Positions 14,482-23,533 of a stretch of DNA of 34,139 nt are shown piece after piece. Below the pieces are notes generated by a model. That model did no database searches. It was not told the origin of the DNA and saw only the letters and a list, made by a program, of their open reading frames with translations. The stretch is from an uncultured Prevotella sp. (GTDB lineage: Bacteria; Bacteroidota; Bacteroidia; Bacteroidales; Bacteroidaceae). A program made the position numbers and the translations under genes. The first letter of the stretch is position 1; each line of letters opens with the position of its first letter. The stretch lies in assembly GCA_900770845.1 (NCBI GenBank), contig CAAGLS010000215.1:1-34139 (forward strand). Direction: 5' to 3'.

Positions 14482-15891
14482 TCAATTCTCCTCTTCTTCC
14501 ATAAGATGCCGCCAGAACTTGGAGAGTCCCCTGCGGATCTTGCTGCCCGTGGAGTTTTCCTGTCCTTTGCGAGGCTCCTTTCCGCCATTGCCCTCCTCGC
14601 TGGAGTGAGGTTCCTTTGCCTGTTCAGGAGAGGCGGCAACAGGCTGCACCTTGCCGTCGTCCTGGTCGGTGTCGGGTATGGGCTGGGGAGCCGCCACCTC
14701 CACCGTAGGCTTACCGTCGCTGCCAAAGAGCGTGTCGGGAATCGGGTCGCCGGCACAGTTCATGTCGCCCTTGGCCAAGAGGCCGATCAGCGTGTTGAGC
14801 GTGCCATTGTGCTCGTTGATTTCCGTCTTGTTGGACTTGATGGCTTGCTTGACAAAGTTGGCCACGCGAATCTTATAGTTGGGATTGGCATTCTCTATGG
14901 CCAGCTGCAGATTGCGCATGTTGGAGCCTCCGCCAGTGATCACGATGCCACTGATGAGCTTGTCGGAGAAGTCGACTGGAATCTGGTTGATGGCATTGTT
15001 GACGATTTCCTGCGTGCGCGCCTCCACGATCTCGATGAATCTCGGACTCTCGATGCTACGCGTAGAATTGATGGGATAGGACAATTCGCTGTCGATATGG
15101 TCGTTGTCGGTGAAGGCACTGCCATATTTGAGCTTCAGCCTCTCGGCCTCCTCCCGCTCCATGGGAAAACTCTCCAAGTCGTGGGTGATGTTCTCGCCGC
15201 CCAAGGGAACGACAGAAAGATGGCGGAGGATGCTCTTATAGTAGACGACCACCGTGGTGGTTCCCGCCCCAAAGTCGATGAGCGCGCAGCCAGTGCGCTT
15301 CTCCGTGTCGCTCAAGACGCTGTTGGCCAAAGCCACAGGAGCCAAGTACATTTCGGCTATCTGCAGGCCGGCCCGCTCAAAACAGCTGTTCAGGCTTCGG
15401 TAGTTACTCTTCCGGCAGAGGATATTGAGGAAGTTGCCCTCTATGCGGTGGCACTGAATGCCCACGGGATCCACTTGGTACTGATTGTCCACCTTGAATT
15501 CCTGTGTCGTGGGATAGAGGAGCTGCATCTCGGGGTATATGGTGGCCGCATTGTCATCAAGAAGCGAGTCTACGATCTCATCGCTGATGCGGGTCTCCAA
15601 GGGAAAAGTCCTCTCCTTGGAGTTTCTGACGCTGTGGACCGACTGTCCGCCAATGCCCACATAGACCCTGCCAATGCGGGTGCCCAACGTTGTCTCCATA
15701 CGCGAGACGACGTTGTTGATGGCCTGCACGGTTTTGTCGACATTATACACTGCACCCTTGCGTATGCACTGAGTAGACTCCTCAGCCGCATAGGCAAGCA
15801 CGTTGATACTACCGTCGTTATTCTTGTGCCCGGCTATTCCCCTTATCATGGACGATCCCAGCTCTATGGCAACAATAAAATCTTTAGACAT
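14482..15891 (-). CDS. ftsA: Cell division protein FtsA
   Basis: An actin-like ATPase that tethers FtsZ filaments to the inner membrane and recruits later divisome proteins. The 469 residues contain the actin-fold phosphate loops (VAIELGSSMIRGIAG near the start, LIDFGAGTTTVVVY around 205) and the adenosine motif GIVITGGGSNM. The core is followed by a Pro/Gln/Glu-rich linker of about 60 residues and a C-terminal amphipathic helix, RRGLSKFWRHLM, the membrane-targeting sequence. The linker is longer than in E. coli FtsA (420 residues). It lies 20 nt after ftsQ and 23 nt before ftsZ, the canonical ftsQ-ftsA-ftsZ order. Confidence 0.97.
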   Translation of the reverse strand: MSKDFIVAIELGSSMIRGIAGHKNNDGSINVLAYAAEESTQCIRKGAVYNVDKTVQAINNVVSRMETTLGTRIGRVYVGIGGQSVHSVRNSKERTFPLETRISDEIVDSLLDDNAATIYPEMQLLYPTTQEFKVDNQYQVDPVGIQCHRIEGNFLNILCRKSNYRSLNSCFERAGLQIAEMYLAPVALANSVLSDTEKRTGCALIDFGAGTTTVVVYYKSILRHLSVVPLGGENITHDLESFPMEREEAERLKLKYGSAFTDNDHIDSELSYPINSTRSIESPRFIEIVEARTQEIVNNAINQIPVDFSDKLISGIVITGGGSNMRNLQLAIENANPNYKIRVANFVKQAIKSNKTEINEHNGTLNTLIGLLAKGDMNCAGDPIPDTLFGSDGKPTVEVAAPQPIPDTDQDDGKVQPVAASPEQAKEPHSSEEGNGGKEPRKGQENSTGSKIRRGLSKFWRHLMEEEEN

Positions 15892-15911
15892 ATCTTAGCT
15901 TTATCGGTTTC

Positions 15912-16703
15912 TTATCGTTTCTTACAAATTATCTGGTTGCAGAATTGCAAATCGATGTAGGAATACTTGTTCCAGCCTGCCTTTGAGAGGCCGTAGACAT
16001 AGAACTTGCGCAGTCGCTCAAGCTGGCTGTCGACGTATTCCTTTATGGCTTTGTGGCGGGTCTCCGTGTCGCGATACATGGGCAAGGCCCCTATGTTGAC
16101 GATATGGTCGCCCACCCGCGGCACCAGTTCCACCGAATGGTCGGGCAGAATGTTGATTTGCACAATCTGATTGCGCCAGAAGTCGCTCTCGTTGATGGCC
16201 CTTGCCAAGGGAGAGACGTAGCGTGTGGCAAAGCTTCGGCTGATGCTTCCTGTGGCGATGATGAGGTCCGACGTGTAGCGCGAGTTGGGCATCACGCAGT
16301 CCTTGTCGTCCACATAATAGTCCTCTCCATTGAGGCTTTTGATGCGCACCACCGGCATGCGCTGCGTCACCGAGATGTTGACCGTGCCGTCCATGGTCTT
16401 GGAACACTCGGCCTTTTTCACGAACGCGCTCTGCTCCAACATCTGCTCTATCTCACGCGCATTGACCGCACTGAGCGGCTTGCCCATGGGCTCCAGCTTG
16501 GAATCCTTGAGGCGCTTCTTCACCTCGGCGGTAGTGATGAAGCCGTTGGTAGCCTCATCTTGGATGTAGATGTTCATCCGGCTGCATTTCAACGCACTCT
16601 CATCGGGCTTGTTGAAGGCCGTCACGGCAACTATCAGATAACCGCCGATGATGACATCCACCGTGCAGAGGAGTATTTTCCTCCAATTGAATCTCAATCG
16701 CAT
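15912..16703 (-). CDS. ftsQ: Cell division protein FtsQ/DivIB
   Basis: A bitopic divisome protein linking cytoplasmic FtsA/FtsZ to periplasmic FtsL and the FtsW/FtsI synthase. The 263 residues have a short basic cytoplasmic tail (MRLRFNWRK), one transmembrane helix (about 10-28) and a POTRA-like domain (about 42-115, from MNIYIQDEATNGFITTAEV). A beta domain containing YYVDDKDCVMP follows. Sequence similarity within FtsQ is low, and the call rests on topology, size and position just before ftsA. It is separated from murC by a 112-nt gap filled by a short tandem repeat, the only such break in this half of the cluster. Confidence 0.9.
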   Translation of the reverse strand: MRLRFNWRKILLCTVDVIIGGYLIVAVTAFNKPDESALKCSRMNIYIQDEATNGFITTAEVKKRLKDSKLEPMGKPLSAVNAREIEQMLEQSAFVKKAECSKTMDGTVNISVTQRMPVVRIKSLNGEDYYVDDKDCVMPNSRYTSDLIIATGSISRSFATRYVSPLARAINESDFWRNQIVQINILPDHSVELVPRVGDHIVNIGALPMYRDTETRHKAIKEYVDSQLERLRKFYVYGLSKAGWNKYSYIDLQFCNQIICKKR

Positions 16704-16723
16704 GGCCTTGTTTTCTTAGTGGG

Positions 16724-16806
16724 AGGGTTCCGAGTTCTCCGAGAGTTCTGAGTTCTCTGAGTTCTCTGAGAGCTCTGAGTTCTCCGAGTTCTCTGAGAGC
16801 TCCAAG
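16724..16806. repeat. 9-bp tandem repeat between murC and ftsQ
   Basis: A run of units GTTCTCTGA / GTTCTCCGA interspersed with GAGAGCTCTGA, about eight units in all, fills nearly the whole 112-nt gap. On the coding (minus) strand it reads as TCAGAGAAC repeats. It falls inside the dcw transcript, ending about 20 nt before the ftsQ start. Confidence 0.85.
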
Positions 16807-16815
16807 AAGAGCTTC

Positions 16816-18198
16816 TTATTTCTCTTTCTGCTCGATGAGCCTGGCCATCTGCGGAACGTAGTCGTCGAGGTTGCCCGCTCCCAACACTTCCAGCACGTCG
16901 AAGTCGCGGCTCTTCACAAAGTCGAGCACGTCGTCCTTGCGTATCATCTGCTTCTCCACGCCGGGGCGCAGGTTGTCGAATATCAGCTGGCTGGTCACTC
17001 CGGGAATGGGCTGCTCGCGGGCAGGATAGATTTCTGTCAGAATCACCTCGTCAAACATGCTGAGAGCCTCGGCGAAGTCCTTGTAGAAGTCGCGTGTGCG
17101 GGTGTAGAGGTGGGGCTGGAAGATGACCGTAATCTTGCGGTTGGGATAAAGCTCACGCAGCGAGCGGGCGCTGGCCATGATTTCCTTGGGATGATGGCCG
17201 TAGTCGGAGAGCAGCACGTGGCGCGGGTTGCGTATCTTGAAGTCGAAGCGACGCTCCACGCCATGATAGGTCTCCATGCCGTACTTGAGTTCCTCAGCCG
17301 TGCAGCCATTGAGCTGCGCCATGGCCATGGCGGCCACGCCGTTCTCCACATTGATGGGAATGGGCTGGCCAAGCTGTATGTTGCTCACATTCTCAACGGG
17401 GGAGACGAAGTCGAACGTGATTTCCCCATTCTCAATCCGCACGTTCTCGGCATGGAAGTCGCCCTTGTCGCGGCTGTAGGTGTAGGTCTTCACCCCCTCC
17501 TGCATATTGGGCCTCAGCTCCAAGTCGGTATGGATGATGAGCGCACCCCCCGGCTGGATGAGTTCCGTGTAGTGGCGGAAGCTTTCCAGATAGGCTTCCT
17601 TGCTGCCATAGATGTCGAGGTGGTCGGGGTCGGTGGCCGTGATGACGCTCATCCACGGACGCAGCCAATGGAAGGAGCGGTCGAACTCGTCGGCCTCGAT
17701 GACCACGAAGTCGCTCTGGTCGGAGAGGATATAGTTGGTGCCGTAATTCTTGGATATGCCACCCAAGAACGCGTTGCAGTCGACATGGCTTTGGTGCATG
17801 ATGTGGGCGCACATGGTGGAAGTGGTGGTCTTGCCGTGGGTGCCGGCGAAGCAGAGTCCCTTGTGTGTACGGGTCAGGGTGCCCAGCACCTGGGCGCGCT
17901 TCTCAATGGTGAACCCATGCTCGCGGAAGAAGCAGAGTTCCTTGTGCGTGTCGGGGATGGCGGGAGTGAACACCACCAAGCATGCCTTCGCGTCGCGGCA
18001 GGCGTGGGGAATCTCGTCCACGTTCTCCTCGTAGTGGATGAGCATGCCCTCCTTCTCCAACTGGCGCGTGAGGGCGCTTGGAGTCTTGTCGTAGCCGGCC
18101 ACCACGAGTCCCCGGTTGATGAAGTAGCGGGCGATGGCGCTCATGCCGATGCCACCTGCCCCAATGAAATAAACGGCTTTAATATCTTTCAGTTCCAT
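16816..18198 (-). CDS. murC: UDP-N-acetylmuramate--L-alanine ligase
   Basis: Cytoplasmic Mur ligase that adds L-Ala to UDP-MurNAc, using ATP. The 460 residues begin with the nucleotide-binding FIGAGGIGMSAIARYF typical of MurC. They contain the ATP-binding loop GTHGKTTT (119-126), the central EADEFDRSFHWL region with catalytic acidic and His residues, and the C-terminal HPKEI and FQPHLYTRT motifs. The gene starts within the end of murG: the two share 20 bp (18179-18198), implying translational coupling. Confidence 0.98.
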   Translation of the reverse strand: MELKDIKAVYFIGAGGIGMSAIARYFINRGLVVAGYDKTPSALTRQLEKEGMLIHYEENVDEIPHACRDAKACLVVFTPAIPDTHKELCFFREHGFTIEKRAQVLGTLTRTHKGLCFAGTHGKTTTSTMCAHIMHQSHVDCNAFLGGISKNYGTNYILSDQSDFVVIEADEFDRSFHWLRPWMSVITATDPDHLDIYGSKEAYLESFRHYTELIQPGGALIIHTDLELRPNMQEGVKTYTYSRDKGDFHAENVRIENGEITFDFVSPVENVSNIQLGQPIPINVENGVAAMAMAQLNGCTAEELKYGMETYHGVERRFDFKIRNPRHVLLSDYGHHPKEIMASARSLRELYPNRKITVIFQPHLYTRTRDFYKDFAEALSMFDEVILTEIYPAREQPIPGVTSQLIFDNLRPGVEKQMIRKDDVLDFVKSRDFDVLEVLGAGNLDDYVPQMARLIEQKEK

Positions 18199-19306
18199 TT
18201 TGTGCTAATTTTATTACTTCGTCGGCTATCACGTCGGCGCTGTTCTTGAGTCCCAGCTTGGCGATGTTGGCTGAGAGCGAGGCCAGCTGCTTGTCGTCGT
18301 TGACAATCTCAATGGCCCGTTTCAGCAGCACGTCGGGAGCCTCACTGTCCTTCACGTACACGGCGGCGTTCTTGTTGACCAAAGCCATGGCGTTCTTGGT
18401 TTGGTGGTCCTCGGCCACATTGGGACTTGGCACGAGGATCACCGGCTTCCCGATCAGGCAGAACTCGCTGATGGAGCTGGCTCCGGCGCGGCTTATCACC
18501 AGGTCGGCGGCCTTGTAGGCGGCTCCCATGTCGGAAATGAAGTCCATCTGCCTCAGGTTGGGCAACTCGCCGTAGTCCTTCAGCGCCCGGTGCATTTCCT
18601 CATTGTAGTATTTACCCGTCTGCCAGATGAACTGCACGTCGGGCGTGGCCCTCACCATGTCGAAATGCTGGCGCACGCTCTCGTTGACCGTGCGTGCCCC
18701 GAGCGAGCCGCCCACGAGCAGGATGGTCTTCTTGCCAGGGTCGAGGCCGAACTTCCTTCGGGCCTCCTGTGGGGTGATGTTGGCATTCAGCACATTCTGG
18801 CGCACGGGGTTTCCCGTCATGATGATTTTCTCTTTCGGGAAGAACCGCTCCATGTTGTCGTAGGCCACGCAGATTTTGTCGGCCTTCTTGGCCAGAAGCT
18901 TGTTGGTCACGCCGGCGTAGGAGTTCTGCTCCTGGATGAGACAGGGGATGCCCTTGGCGGCACACATGTTGAGGGTGGGGCCACTGGCGAATCCGCCCAC
19001 GCCCACGGCCGCCATGGGCCGAAACTCCTTGATGATTCGCTTGGCCATGCGCTCGCTCTTCCATATCTTGAACAGCACGACAACGTTCTTCAGCAGGTGC
19101 TTCCTGTCGAAGCCGCAAATCGGCAGTCCTTTAATATCATATCCGGCAGCCGGCACCCGCTGCATCTCCATCTTGCCCAAGGCACCCACGAAGAGTATCT
19201 TGGCGTCGGGACGCTTCGCCTTGATGGCGTTGGCTATTGAGATAGCGGGGAAGATGTGACCTCCTGTGCCGCCACCACTGATGATGATTCTCAGTTCGTT
19301 GTCCAT
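18179..19306 (-). CDS. murG: Undecaprenyldiphospho-muramoylpentapeptide beta-N-acetylglucosaminyltransferase
   Basis: Inner-face membrane-associated GT28 transferase that adds GlcNAc to lipid I, making lipid II. The 375 residues start with the glycine-rich loop SGGGTGGHIFPA. They carry the EQNSYAGVTN acceptor-site motif, GGSLGARTVNE, and the donor-binding ISRAGASSISEF followed by LVPSPNVAEDHQ. A 192-nt gap upstream, unusually wide for this cluster, contains a candidate promoter at 19403. The 3' end overlaps murC by 20 bp. Confidence 0.98.
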   Translation of the reverse strand: MDNELRIIISGGGTGGHIFPAISIANAIKAKRPDAKILFVGALGKMEMQRVPAAGYDIKGLPICGFDRKHLLKNVVVLFKIWKSERMAKRIIKEFRPMAAVGVGGFASGPTLNMCAAKGIPCLIQEQNSYAGVTNKLLAKKADKICVAYDNMERFFPKEKIIMTGNPVRQNVLNANITPQEARRKFGLDPGKKTILLVGGSLGARTVNESVRQHFDMVRATPDVQFIWQTGKYYNEEMHRALKDYGELPNLRQMDFISDMGAAYKAADLVISRAGASSISEFCLIGKPVILVPSPNVAEDHQTKNAMALVNKNAAVYVKDSEAPDVLLKRAIEIVNDDKQLASLSANIAKLGLKNSADVIADEVIKLAQNGTERY

Positions 19307-19402
19307 GACTTATATATCTTATCGAGCAAGTCTGCTCCTTTGTTTTCTTGTTTGGTCTGTCTCTTCCTGTTTTCCGAAAAATGGAGAATAGCCCATCAAA
19401 TG

Positions 19403-19410
19403 CAAAAGTA
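19403..19410 (-). promoter_or_regulatory. Candidate internal promoter -7 element before murG
   Basis: On the minus strand the gap ftsW-murG contains TACTTTTG (19410-19403), a TAnnTTTG match, about 97 nt before the murG ATG. No convincing TTTG/TTG -33 element is seen 19-22 nt upstream, so it is a partial match. Confidence 0.45.
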
Positions 19411-19498
19411 ATGAAAATCTTTCTTTTACGGTTGTTTTTTCATCACTTTTATTCTCCGCCCTCGCATTTTTCAGCGGCCAAGCCACCCGATGGTCCGC

Positions 19499-20770
19499 TC
19501 AGGCAGAGGGTGCGGGGCTTGCCGAAGCGGAGTCGGCGGCCACCTTGTCGCGTTTCTTTGCTGTACGGCTAACGCTGAGTATCGCACCGATATAGATGCA
19601 ATTGATGATGGTGGAGGTGCCGCCCTTGCTCACCAAGGGCAGGGGCTGGCCTGTGACGGGAGCCAAACCCACGGCCACCCACATGTTCATCACAGCCTGT
19701 GTGGCAAGCAGCAGCGCCAGTCCCATGGCCAAGAAGGCGGGGAAGCTGTTCTCGCAGCGGTTGGCGATATAGCGTGTGCGGAAGAGCAGGATGATATAGA
19801 GCAGGGCCACGAAGATGGCTCCCACTATTCCCATCTCCTCTATGATGATGGCGTAGATGAAGTCAGAGAAAGCCTGCGAGAGGAAGTCGCGCTCCACACT
19901 GTTGCCCGGCCCCTTGCCGATGACGTTGGACGAGGCGATGGCGATGTTGGCGTGCGCCCGCTGTGCGTCCTTGTCGAGGTCCACGTCGTTTGGCGAGCCT
20001 TTGAAGCCCTCCACCTGCTTGATGATTCGCGTCTTCCAGGTCGAGGCACGGTGGAACACCTTGTCCACGATGCCTTTGTCTTCCTGGGGCTGCAGGGTCT
20101 CGGTGAGCTGGGTCTGGGAGTTGGGCAGCTGGCTCTCGTCCTGTCCGATGAGCATCACCGCGCTCAAGACCAGCACCACGATGGTGATGGCTCCTCCCGC
20201 CACTACGCGGAGATACTTCCACGAGACGCGCCCAATGTCCATCATCATAAACACCACCACCGCCAAGAGCACGGCCGTGGAGAGGTTCTCGAAGAAGATG
20301 AGTCCTATCAGCGCCAAGCCCACGACACAGATGTACTTGAAGGCATGGTCGTCGGCTCCCTTGTCGGTCTGCATGGCACTCAGAATCTGGGCTGCGGCGA
20401 GCACCATGCTGCCCTTGGCTATCTCCGAGGGCTGGAACTGCACGCCGAGAAACGAGATCCATCGCTGTGCGCCGTTGGTCGACTGTCCCACGATAAGCAC
20501 CGCCAGCAGACTGAGGAAGGACACAATCAGAAAGAAGCCCGTAAGGATGCGGAAGTACTTGCAGGGGATGTGGCAGGTGATGATGATGCCTATCAATCCA
20601 ACAAACAGCACTCCCCCATGTTTCATCACGGGTGCCCAATAGCTTCCGCCCTTGTAGGTCAGCTCGGAGGAGGCGCTGAACACCTCCACGATGCTGATCA
20701 GACTCAGGAACAGGAAGACCATCCAGATCACCTTGTCGCCCTTGAATATGTGGCCCAATTGCTTGAACAT
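19499..20770 (-). CDS. ftsW: SEDS peptidoglycan glycosyltransferase FtsW
   Basis: A polytopic inner-membrane protein of 423 residues with about ten transmembrane segments. It polymerises lipid II at the septum together with its class B PBP partner FtsI. SEDS features include the GAQRWISFLGVQFQPSEIAK segment (about 100-119), the large extracytoplasmic loop before AIIIEEMGIVGAI, and the C-terminal NMWVAVGLAPVTGQPLPLVS and GGTS motifs. Within the cluster it lies 9 nt after murD. After it there is a 192-nt gap before murG. Position and the GLAPVTGQPLP motif favour FtsW over RodA. Confidence 0.95.
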   Translation of the reverse strand: MFKQLGHIFKGDKVIWMVFLFLSLISIVEVFSASSELTYKGGSYWAPVMKHGGVLFVGLIGIIITCHIPCKYFRILTGFFLIVSFLSLLAVLIVGQSTNGAQRWISFLGVQFQPSEIAKGSMVLAAAQILSAMQTDKGADDHAFKYICVVGLALIGLIFFENLSTAVLLAVVVFMMMDIGRVSWKYLRVVAGGAITIVVLVLSAVMLIGQDESQLPNSQTQLTETLQPQEDKGIVDKVFHRASTWKTRIIKQVEGFKGSPNDVDLDKDAQRAHANIAIASSNVIGKGPGNSVERDFLSQAFSDFIYAIIIEEMGIVGAIFVALLYIILLFRTRYIANRCENSFPAFLAMGLALLLATQAVMNMWVAVGLAPVTGQPLPLVSKGGTSTIINCIYIGAILSVSRTAKKRDKVAADSASASPAPSA

Positions 20771-20779
20771 AGACGTTGC

Positions 20780-22111
20780 CTACAGGTTTCTAACGCATTC
20801 CTTGAACTGCTCGCCCCGGTCCTCCATGTTCTTGAACAGGTCGAAGCTGGCGCAGCAGGGACTCAGCAGCACGGTGTCGCCGGGCTGGGCCAACTCGTAG
20901 CAGGCCGCCACGCAGTCCTTCATGTTGTGGGTGTCGCGCACGTCGATTCCCATTCCGTCGAAGTTGGCGTGCAGCTTGCTGTTGTCGGCTCCGAGATACA
21001 CCAAGGCTCGGCACTTCTTCTTCACCAGTTCCTTGATTTCGGTGTAGTCGTTGCCCTTGTCCTTGCCGCCGAGGATAAGCACCACGGGGGTCTTCATGCT
21101 CTCCAGGGCATACCAGCAGGCGTCCACGTTGGTGGCCTTGGAGTCGTTGACGTAGAGCACTCCGCCCACGGTGCACACCTTCTCCTGGCGATGCTCCACG
21201 CCGGGGAAGTCGCTCAGGCTCTTTCTGATGATTTCCTTCTTGATGCCCGATATGTTGGAGGCCAGCCCAGCGGCCAGCGAGTTGTAGATGTTGTGCTTGC
21301 CGGTGAGCGAGAGTTCCTCCTGCTCCATGTTGAATGGCGTGGGGTATTCCAGCTTGTACTGTCCCTCCTCTATATATCCTATGGAGCCTTTCTCCTTGAG
21401 TTCAGAGAACGGACACCTCACGGCCTTGATTTCAAACTTCTCCAGCTCTTTCCTTATCACAGGGTCGTCGTTCCAGTAGATGAAGCTGTCCTCGGGAGTC
21501 TGGTTCTGCGTGATGCGCATCTTGGCGTCGGCGTAGTTCTCAAACTTGTTGTCGTAGCGGTCGAGGTGGTCGGGTGTGATGTTGAGCAGGATGGCGATGT
21601 TGGCCCTGAAGTCGTACATATTGTCCAGCTGGAACGAGCTGAGTTCTATCACGTAGTAGGCGTGGGGCTGCTCGGCCACCTGCAGGGCGAGGCTGGCTCC
21701 GATGTTGCCGGCCAGTCCCACATCGTAGCCCGCGCTCTTGAAGATATGGTAGATGAGCGACGTGGTTGTGGTCTTGCCGTTGCTGCCCGTGATGCAGATC
21801 ATCTTCGAGTCGGTGTAGCGTCCGGCGAACTCTATCTCGCTGATGATGTGGGTGCCCTGTCCCATCAGCTTCTTCACCATGGGCGCCTCCTTGGGTATTC
21901 CGGGACTCTTCACCACCTCGTCGGCGTTGAGGATCTTCTCCTCCGTGTGGTGGCCTTCCTCCCACTCTATCCCATGGTCGTCGAGCAGCTTCTTGTATTT
22001 GTCCTTGATGCGGGATGTGTCAGAGACAAACACGTCGAAGCCTTCCTTCTTTGCCAGAACAGCGGCTCCGGCACCGCTCTCTCCGGCTCCCAAAACAACA
22101 ATTCTTTTCAT
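20780..22111 (-). CDS. murD: UDP-N-acetylmuramoyl-L-alanine--D-glutamate ligase
   Basis: Cytoplasmic Mur ligase adding D-Glu to UDP-MurNAc-L-Ala. The chosen start (ATG 22111) gives a 443-residue protein beginning MKRIVVLGAGESGAGAAVLA, the normal MurD N-terminus, with AAGGA just upstream. The open frame extends 43 codons further but that part is low-complexity and unlike MurD. The ATP loop GSNGKTTTT lies at 109-117. The catalytic ELSSFQLD and the later NITPDHLDRY motif and VNDSKATN follow in order. The gene ends 9 nt before ftsW. The upstream gap to mraY is 143 nt, GC-rich and prone to hairpins. Confidence 0.97.
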   Translation of the reverse strand: MKRIVVLGAGESGAGAAVLAKKEGFDVFVSDTSRIKDKYKKLLDDHGIEWEEGHHTEEKILNADEVVKSPGIPKEAPMVKKLMGQGTHIISEIEFAGRYTDSKMICITGSNGKTTTTSLIYHIFKSAGYDVGLAGNIGASLALQVAEQPHAYYVIELSSFQLDNMYDFRANIAILLNITPDHLDRYDNKFENYADAKMRITQNQTPEDSFIYWNDDPVIRKELEKFEIKAVRCPFSELKEKGSIGYIEEGQYKLEYPTPFNMEQEELSLTGKHNIYNSLAAGLASNISGIKKEIIRKSLSDFPGVEHRQEKVCTVGGVLYVNDSKATNVDACWYALESMKTPVVLILGGKDKGNDYTEIKELVKKKCRALVYLGADNSKLHANFDGMGIDVRDTHNMKDCVAACYELAQPGDTVLLSPCCASFDLFKNMEDRGEQFKECVRNL

Positions 22112-22254
22112 ATCCTTTTTCTCTTTTAGTTTCTTGTCCATTGCGCTTGCGCATTCACAGCCCCACTTGGGGGCGGCGCGTTTGCCGGTGGGCTTGGGGC
22201 TTGACGGCCGCCTGCGGGAGCATCGCCCGCCACGGCCCATCTTCCAAGCGTTGT

Positions 22255-23526
22255 CTATCTGATCTTGAGCGTGATGATGGTGAGCGCCGCCAAGATGATG
22301 GTGATGATCCAGAAGCGGATGGTGATCTTGCTCTCATGCTTCGGGCTGTGGGGAGTCTTGATGAGATACTTGCAGTCGGGGTCAAGCTGCTCGTCGGTCA
22401 CGCGGAAGTTGTCGTGGATGGGCGTGCGCTTGAAGATGCGCTGCTTCACACCCTTTCGCTTGCCCATCTTGTAGTACCACACCTGCATGATCACGCTCAG
22501 GCTCTCCACGAAGAAGATTCCGCACAGGATGGGCAGCAGCAGCTCCTTGTGGATGATGATGGCTCCCACGCCGATGATGCCGCCGATGGTGAGCGACCCC
22601 GTGTCGCCCATGAACACCTGTGCGGGATAGGCGTTGTACCACAGGAATCCGATGAGGGCTCCCACAAAGGCACAGAAGAACACCACCAGCTCTTGCGAGC
22701 CCGGGATGTACATGATGTTCAGATAGGCGGCGAAGTTGATGTGCGAGCTCACGTAGGCCAGTATTCCCAGGGCCACGCCTATGATGGCCGAGTTGCCCGC
22801 GCACATGCCGTCCATGCCGTCGTTGAGGTTGGCTCCGTTGCTCACGGCCGTCACCACGAAGATGGTCATCACCACGAAGAGTATCCATCCCGCGGCGTTC
22901 TTGTACTTGCCGCAGAAGCTCATGATGCGGCTATAGTCCAAGTTGTGGCCTTTCACGAAGGGGATGGTGGTCTTGAGCGACTTGCGGGCCTCGCTTCGGT
23001 GCTTCACCACCACCTCCTGCCCGTTCTGCTGCTCAATGGCGAGATTCTCGTTGATCTTGGCGTCGGGCGAGGCCCACAGCACCAGTCCCACGATGAGTCC
23101 AATGCTCACCTGCCCCACTATCTTGTACTTGCCTTTCAGTCCCTCCTTGTCGCGGCGGAATATCTTGATGAAGTCGTCCATGCCGCCGAGGAATCCCAAC
23201 CACACGGTGGTGATGATCATCAGGATGAGGTAGATGTTGCGCAGTCGTCCCAAGAGCAGCACGGGTATCAGGATGGCCACGATGATGATGACGCCGCCCA
23301 TCGAGGGCACGCCAATCTTCTTCACCCCGAACGGGTCGATCTTGGCGTCGCGCTGGGTCTCGGTGATTTGCTTCTTCTTCAGAAACTTGATGAAGCGCTC
23401 GCCGAACCATGCCGAAATGGCCAGGCTCAGTATCAGCGCCAACAGAGCCCTGAACGAGATGTAGCCCCACATGTGGGAGCCGCTGATGCCAAACTGCTCT
23501 AAGAACCTGAAAAGATAGTATAACAT
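22255..23526 (-). CDS. mraY: Phospho-N-acetylmuramoyl-pentapeptide-transferase
   Basis: Polytopic inner-membrane enzyme transferring phospho-MurNAc-pentapeptide to undecaprenyl phosphate, forming lipid I. The 423 residues contain the catalytic Asp pair (GFLGGMDDFIKIFR), the LNDGMDGMCAGN nucleophile region, and FMGDTGSLTIGG. Between the third and fourth conserved blocks there is a long hydrophilic insert (about 155-210, with EQQNGQEVVVKHRSEARK) that makes it longer than the E. coli enzyme (360 residues). From memory such inserts are common in Bacteroidota MraY. It lies 7 nt downstream of murE. Confidence 0.98.
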   Translation of the reverse strand: MLYYLFRFLEQFGISGSHMWGYISFRALLALILSLAISAWFGERFIKFLKKKQITETQRDAKIDPFGVKKIGVPSMGGVIIIVAILIPVLLLGRLRNIYLILMIITTVWLGFLGGMDDFIKIFRRDKEGLKGKYKIVGQVSIGLIVGLVLWASPDAKINENLAIEQQNGQEVVVKHRSEARKSLKTTIPFVKGHNLDYSRIMSFCGKYKNAAGWILFVVMTIFVVTAVSNGANLNDGMDGMCAGNSAIIGVALGILAYVSSHINFAAYLNIMYIPGSQELVVFFCAFVGALIGFLWYNAYPAQVFMGDTGSLTIGGIIGVGAIIIHKELLLPILCGIFFVESLSVIMQVWYYKMGKRKGVKQRIFKRTPIHDNFRVTDEQLDPDCKYLIKTPHSPKHESKITIRFWIITIILAALTIITLKIR

Positions 23527-23533
23527 GCCGTCG

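Noticed and set aside
14506..15960. 484-codon plus-strand frame opposite ftsA
   Set aside because: Antisense shadow of ftsA with no independent signal such as a ribosome-binding site or domain.
19490..22129. 879-codon plus-strand frame opposite ftsW and murD
   Set aside because: A His/Val/Asp-rich antisense shadow of two well-supported dcw genes; no recognisable motif.
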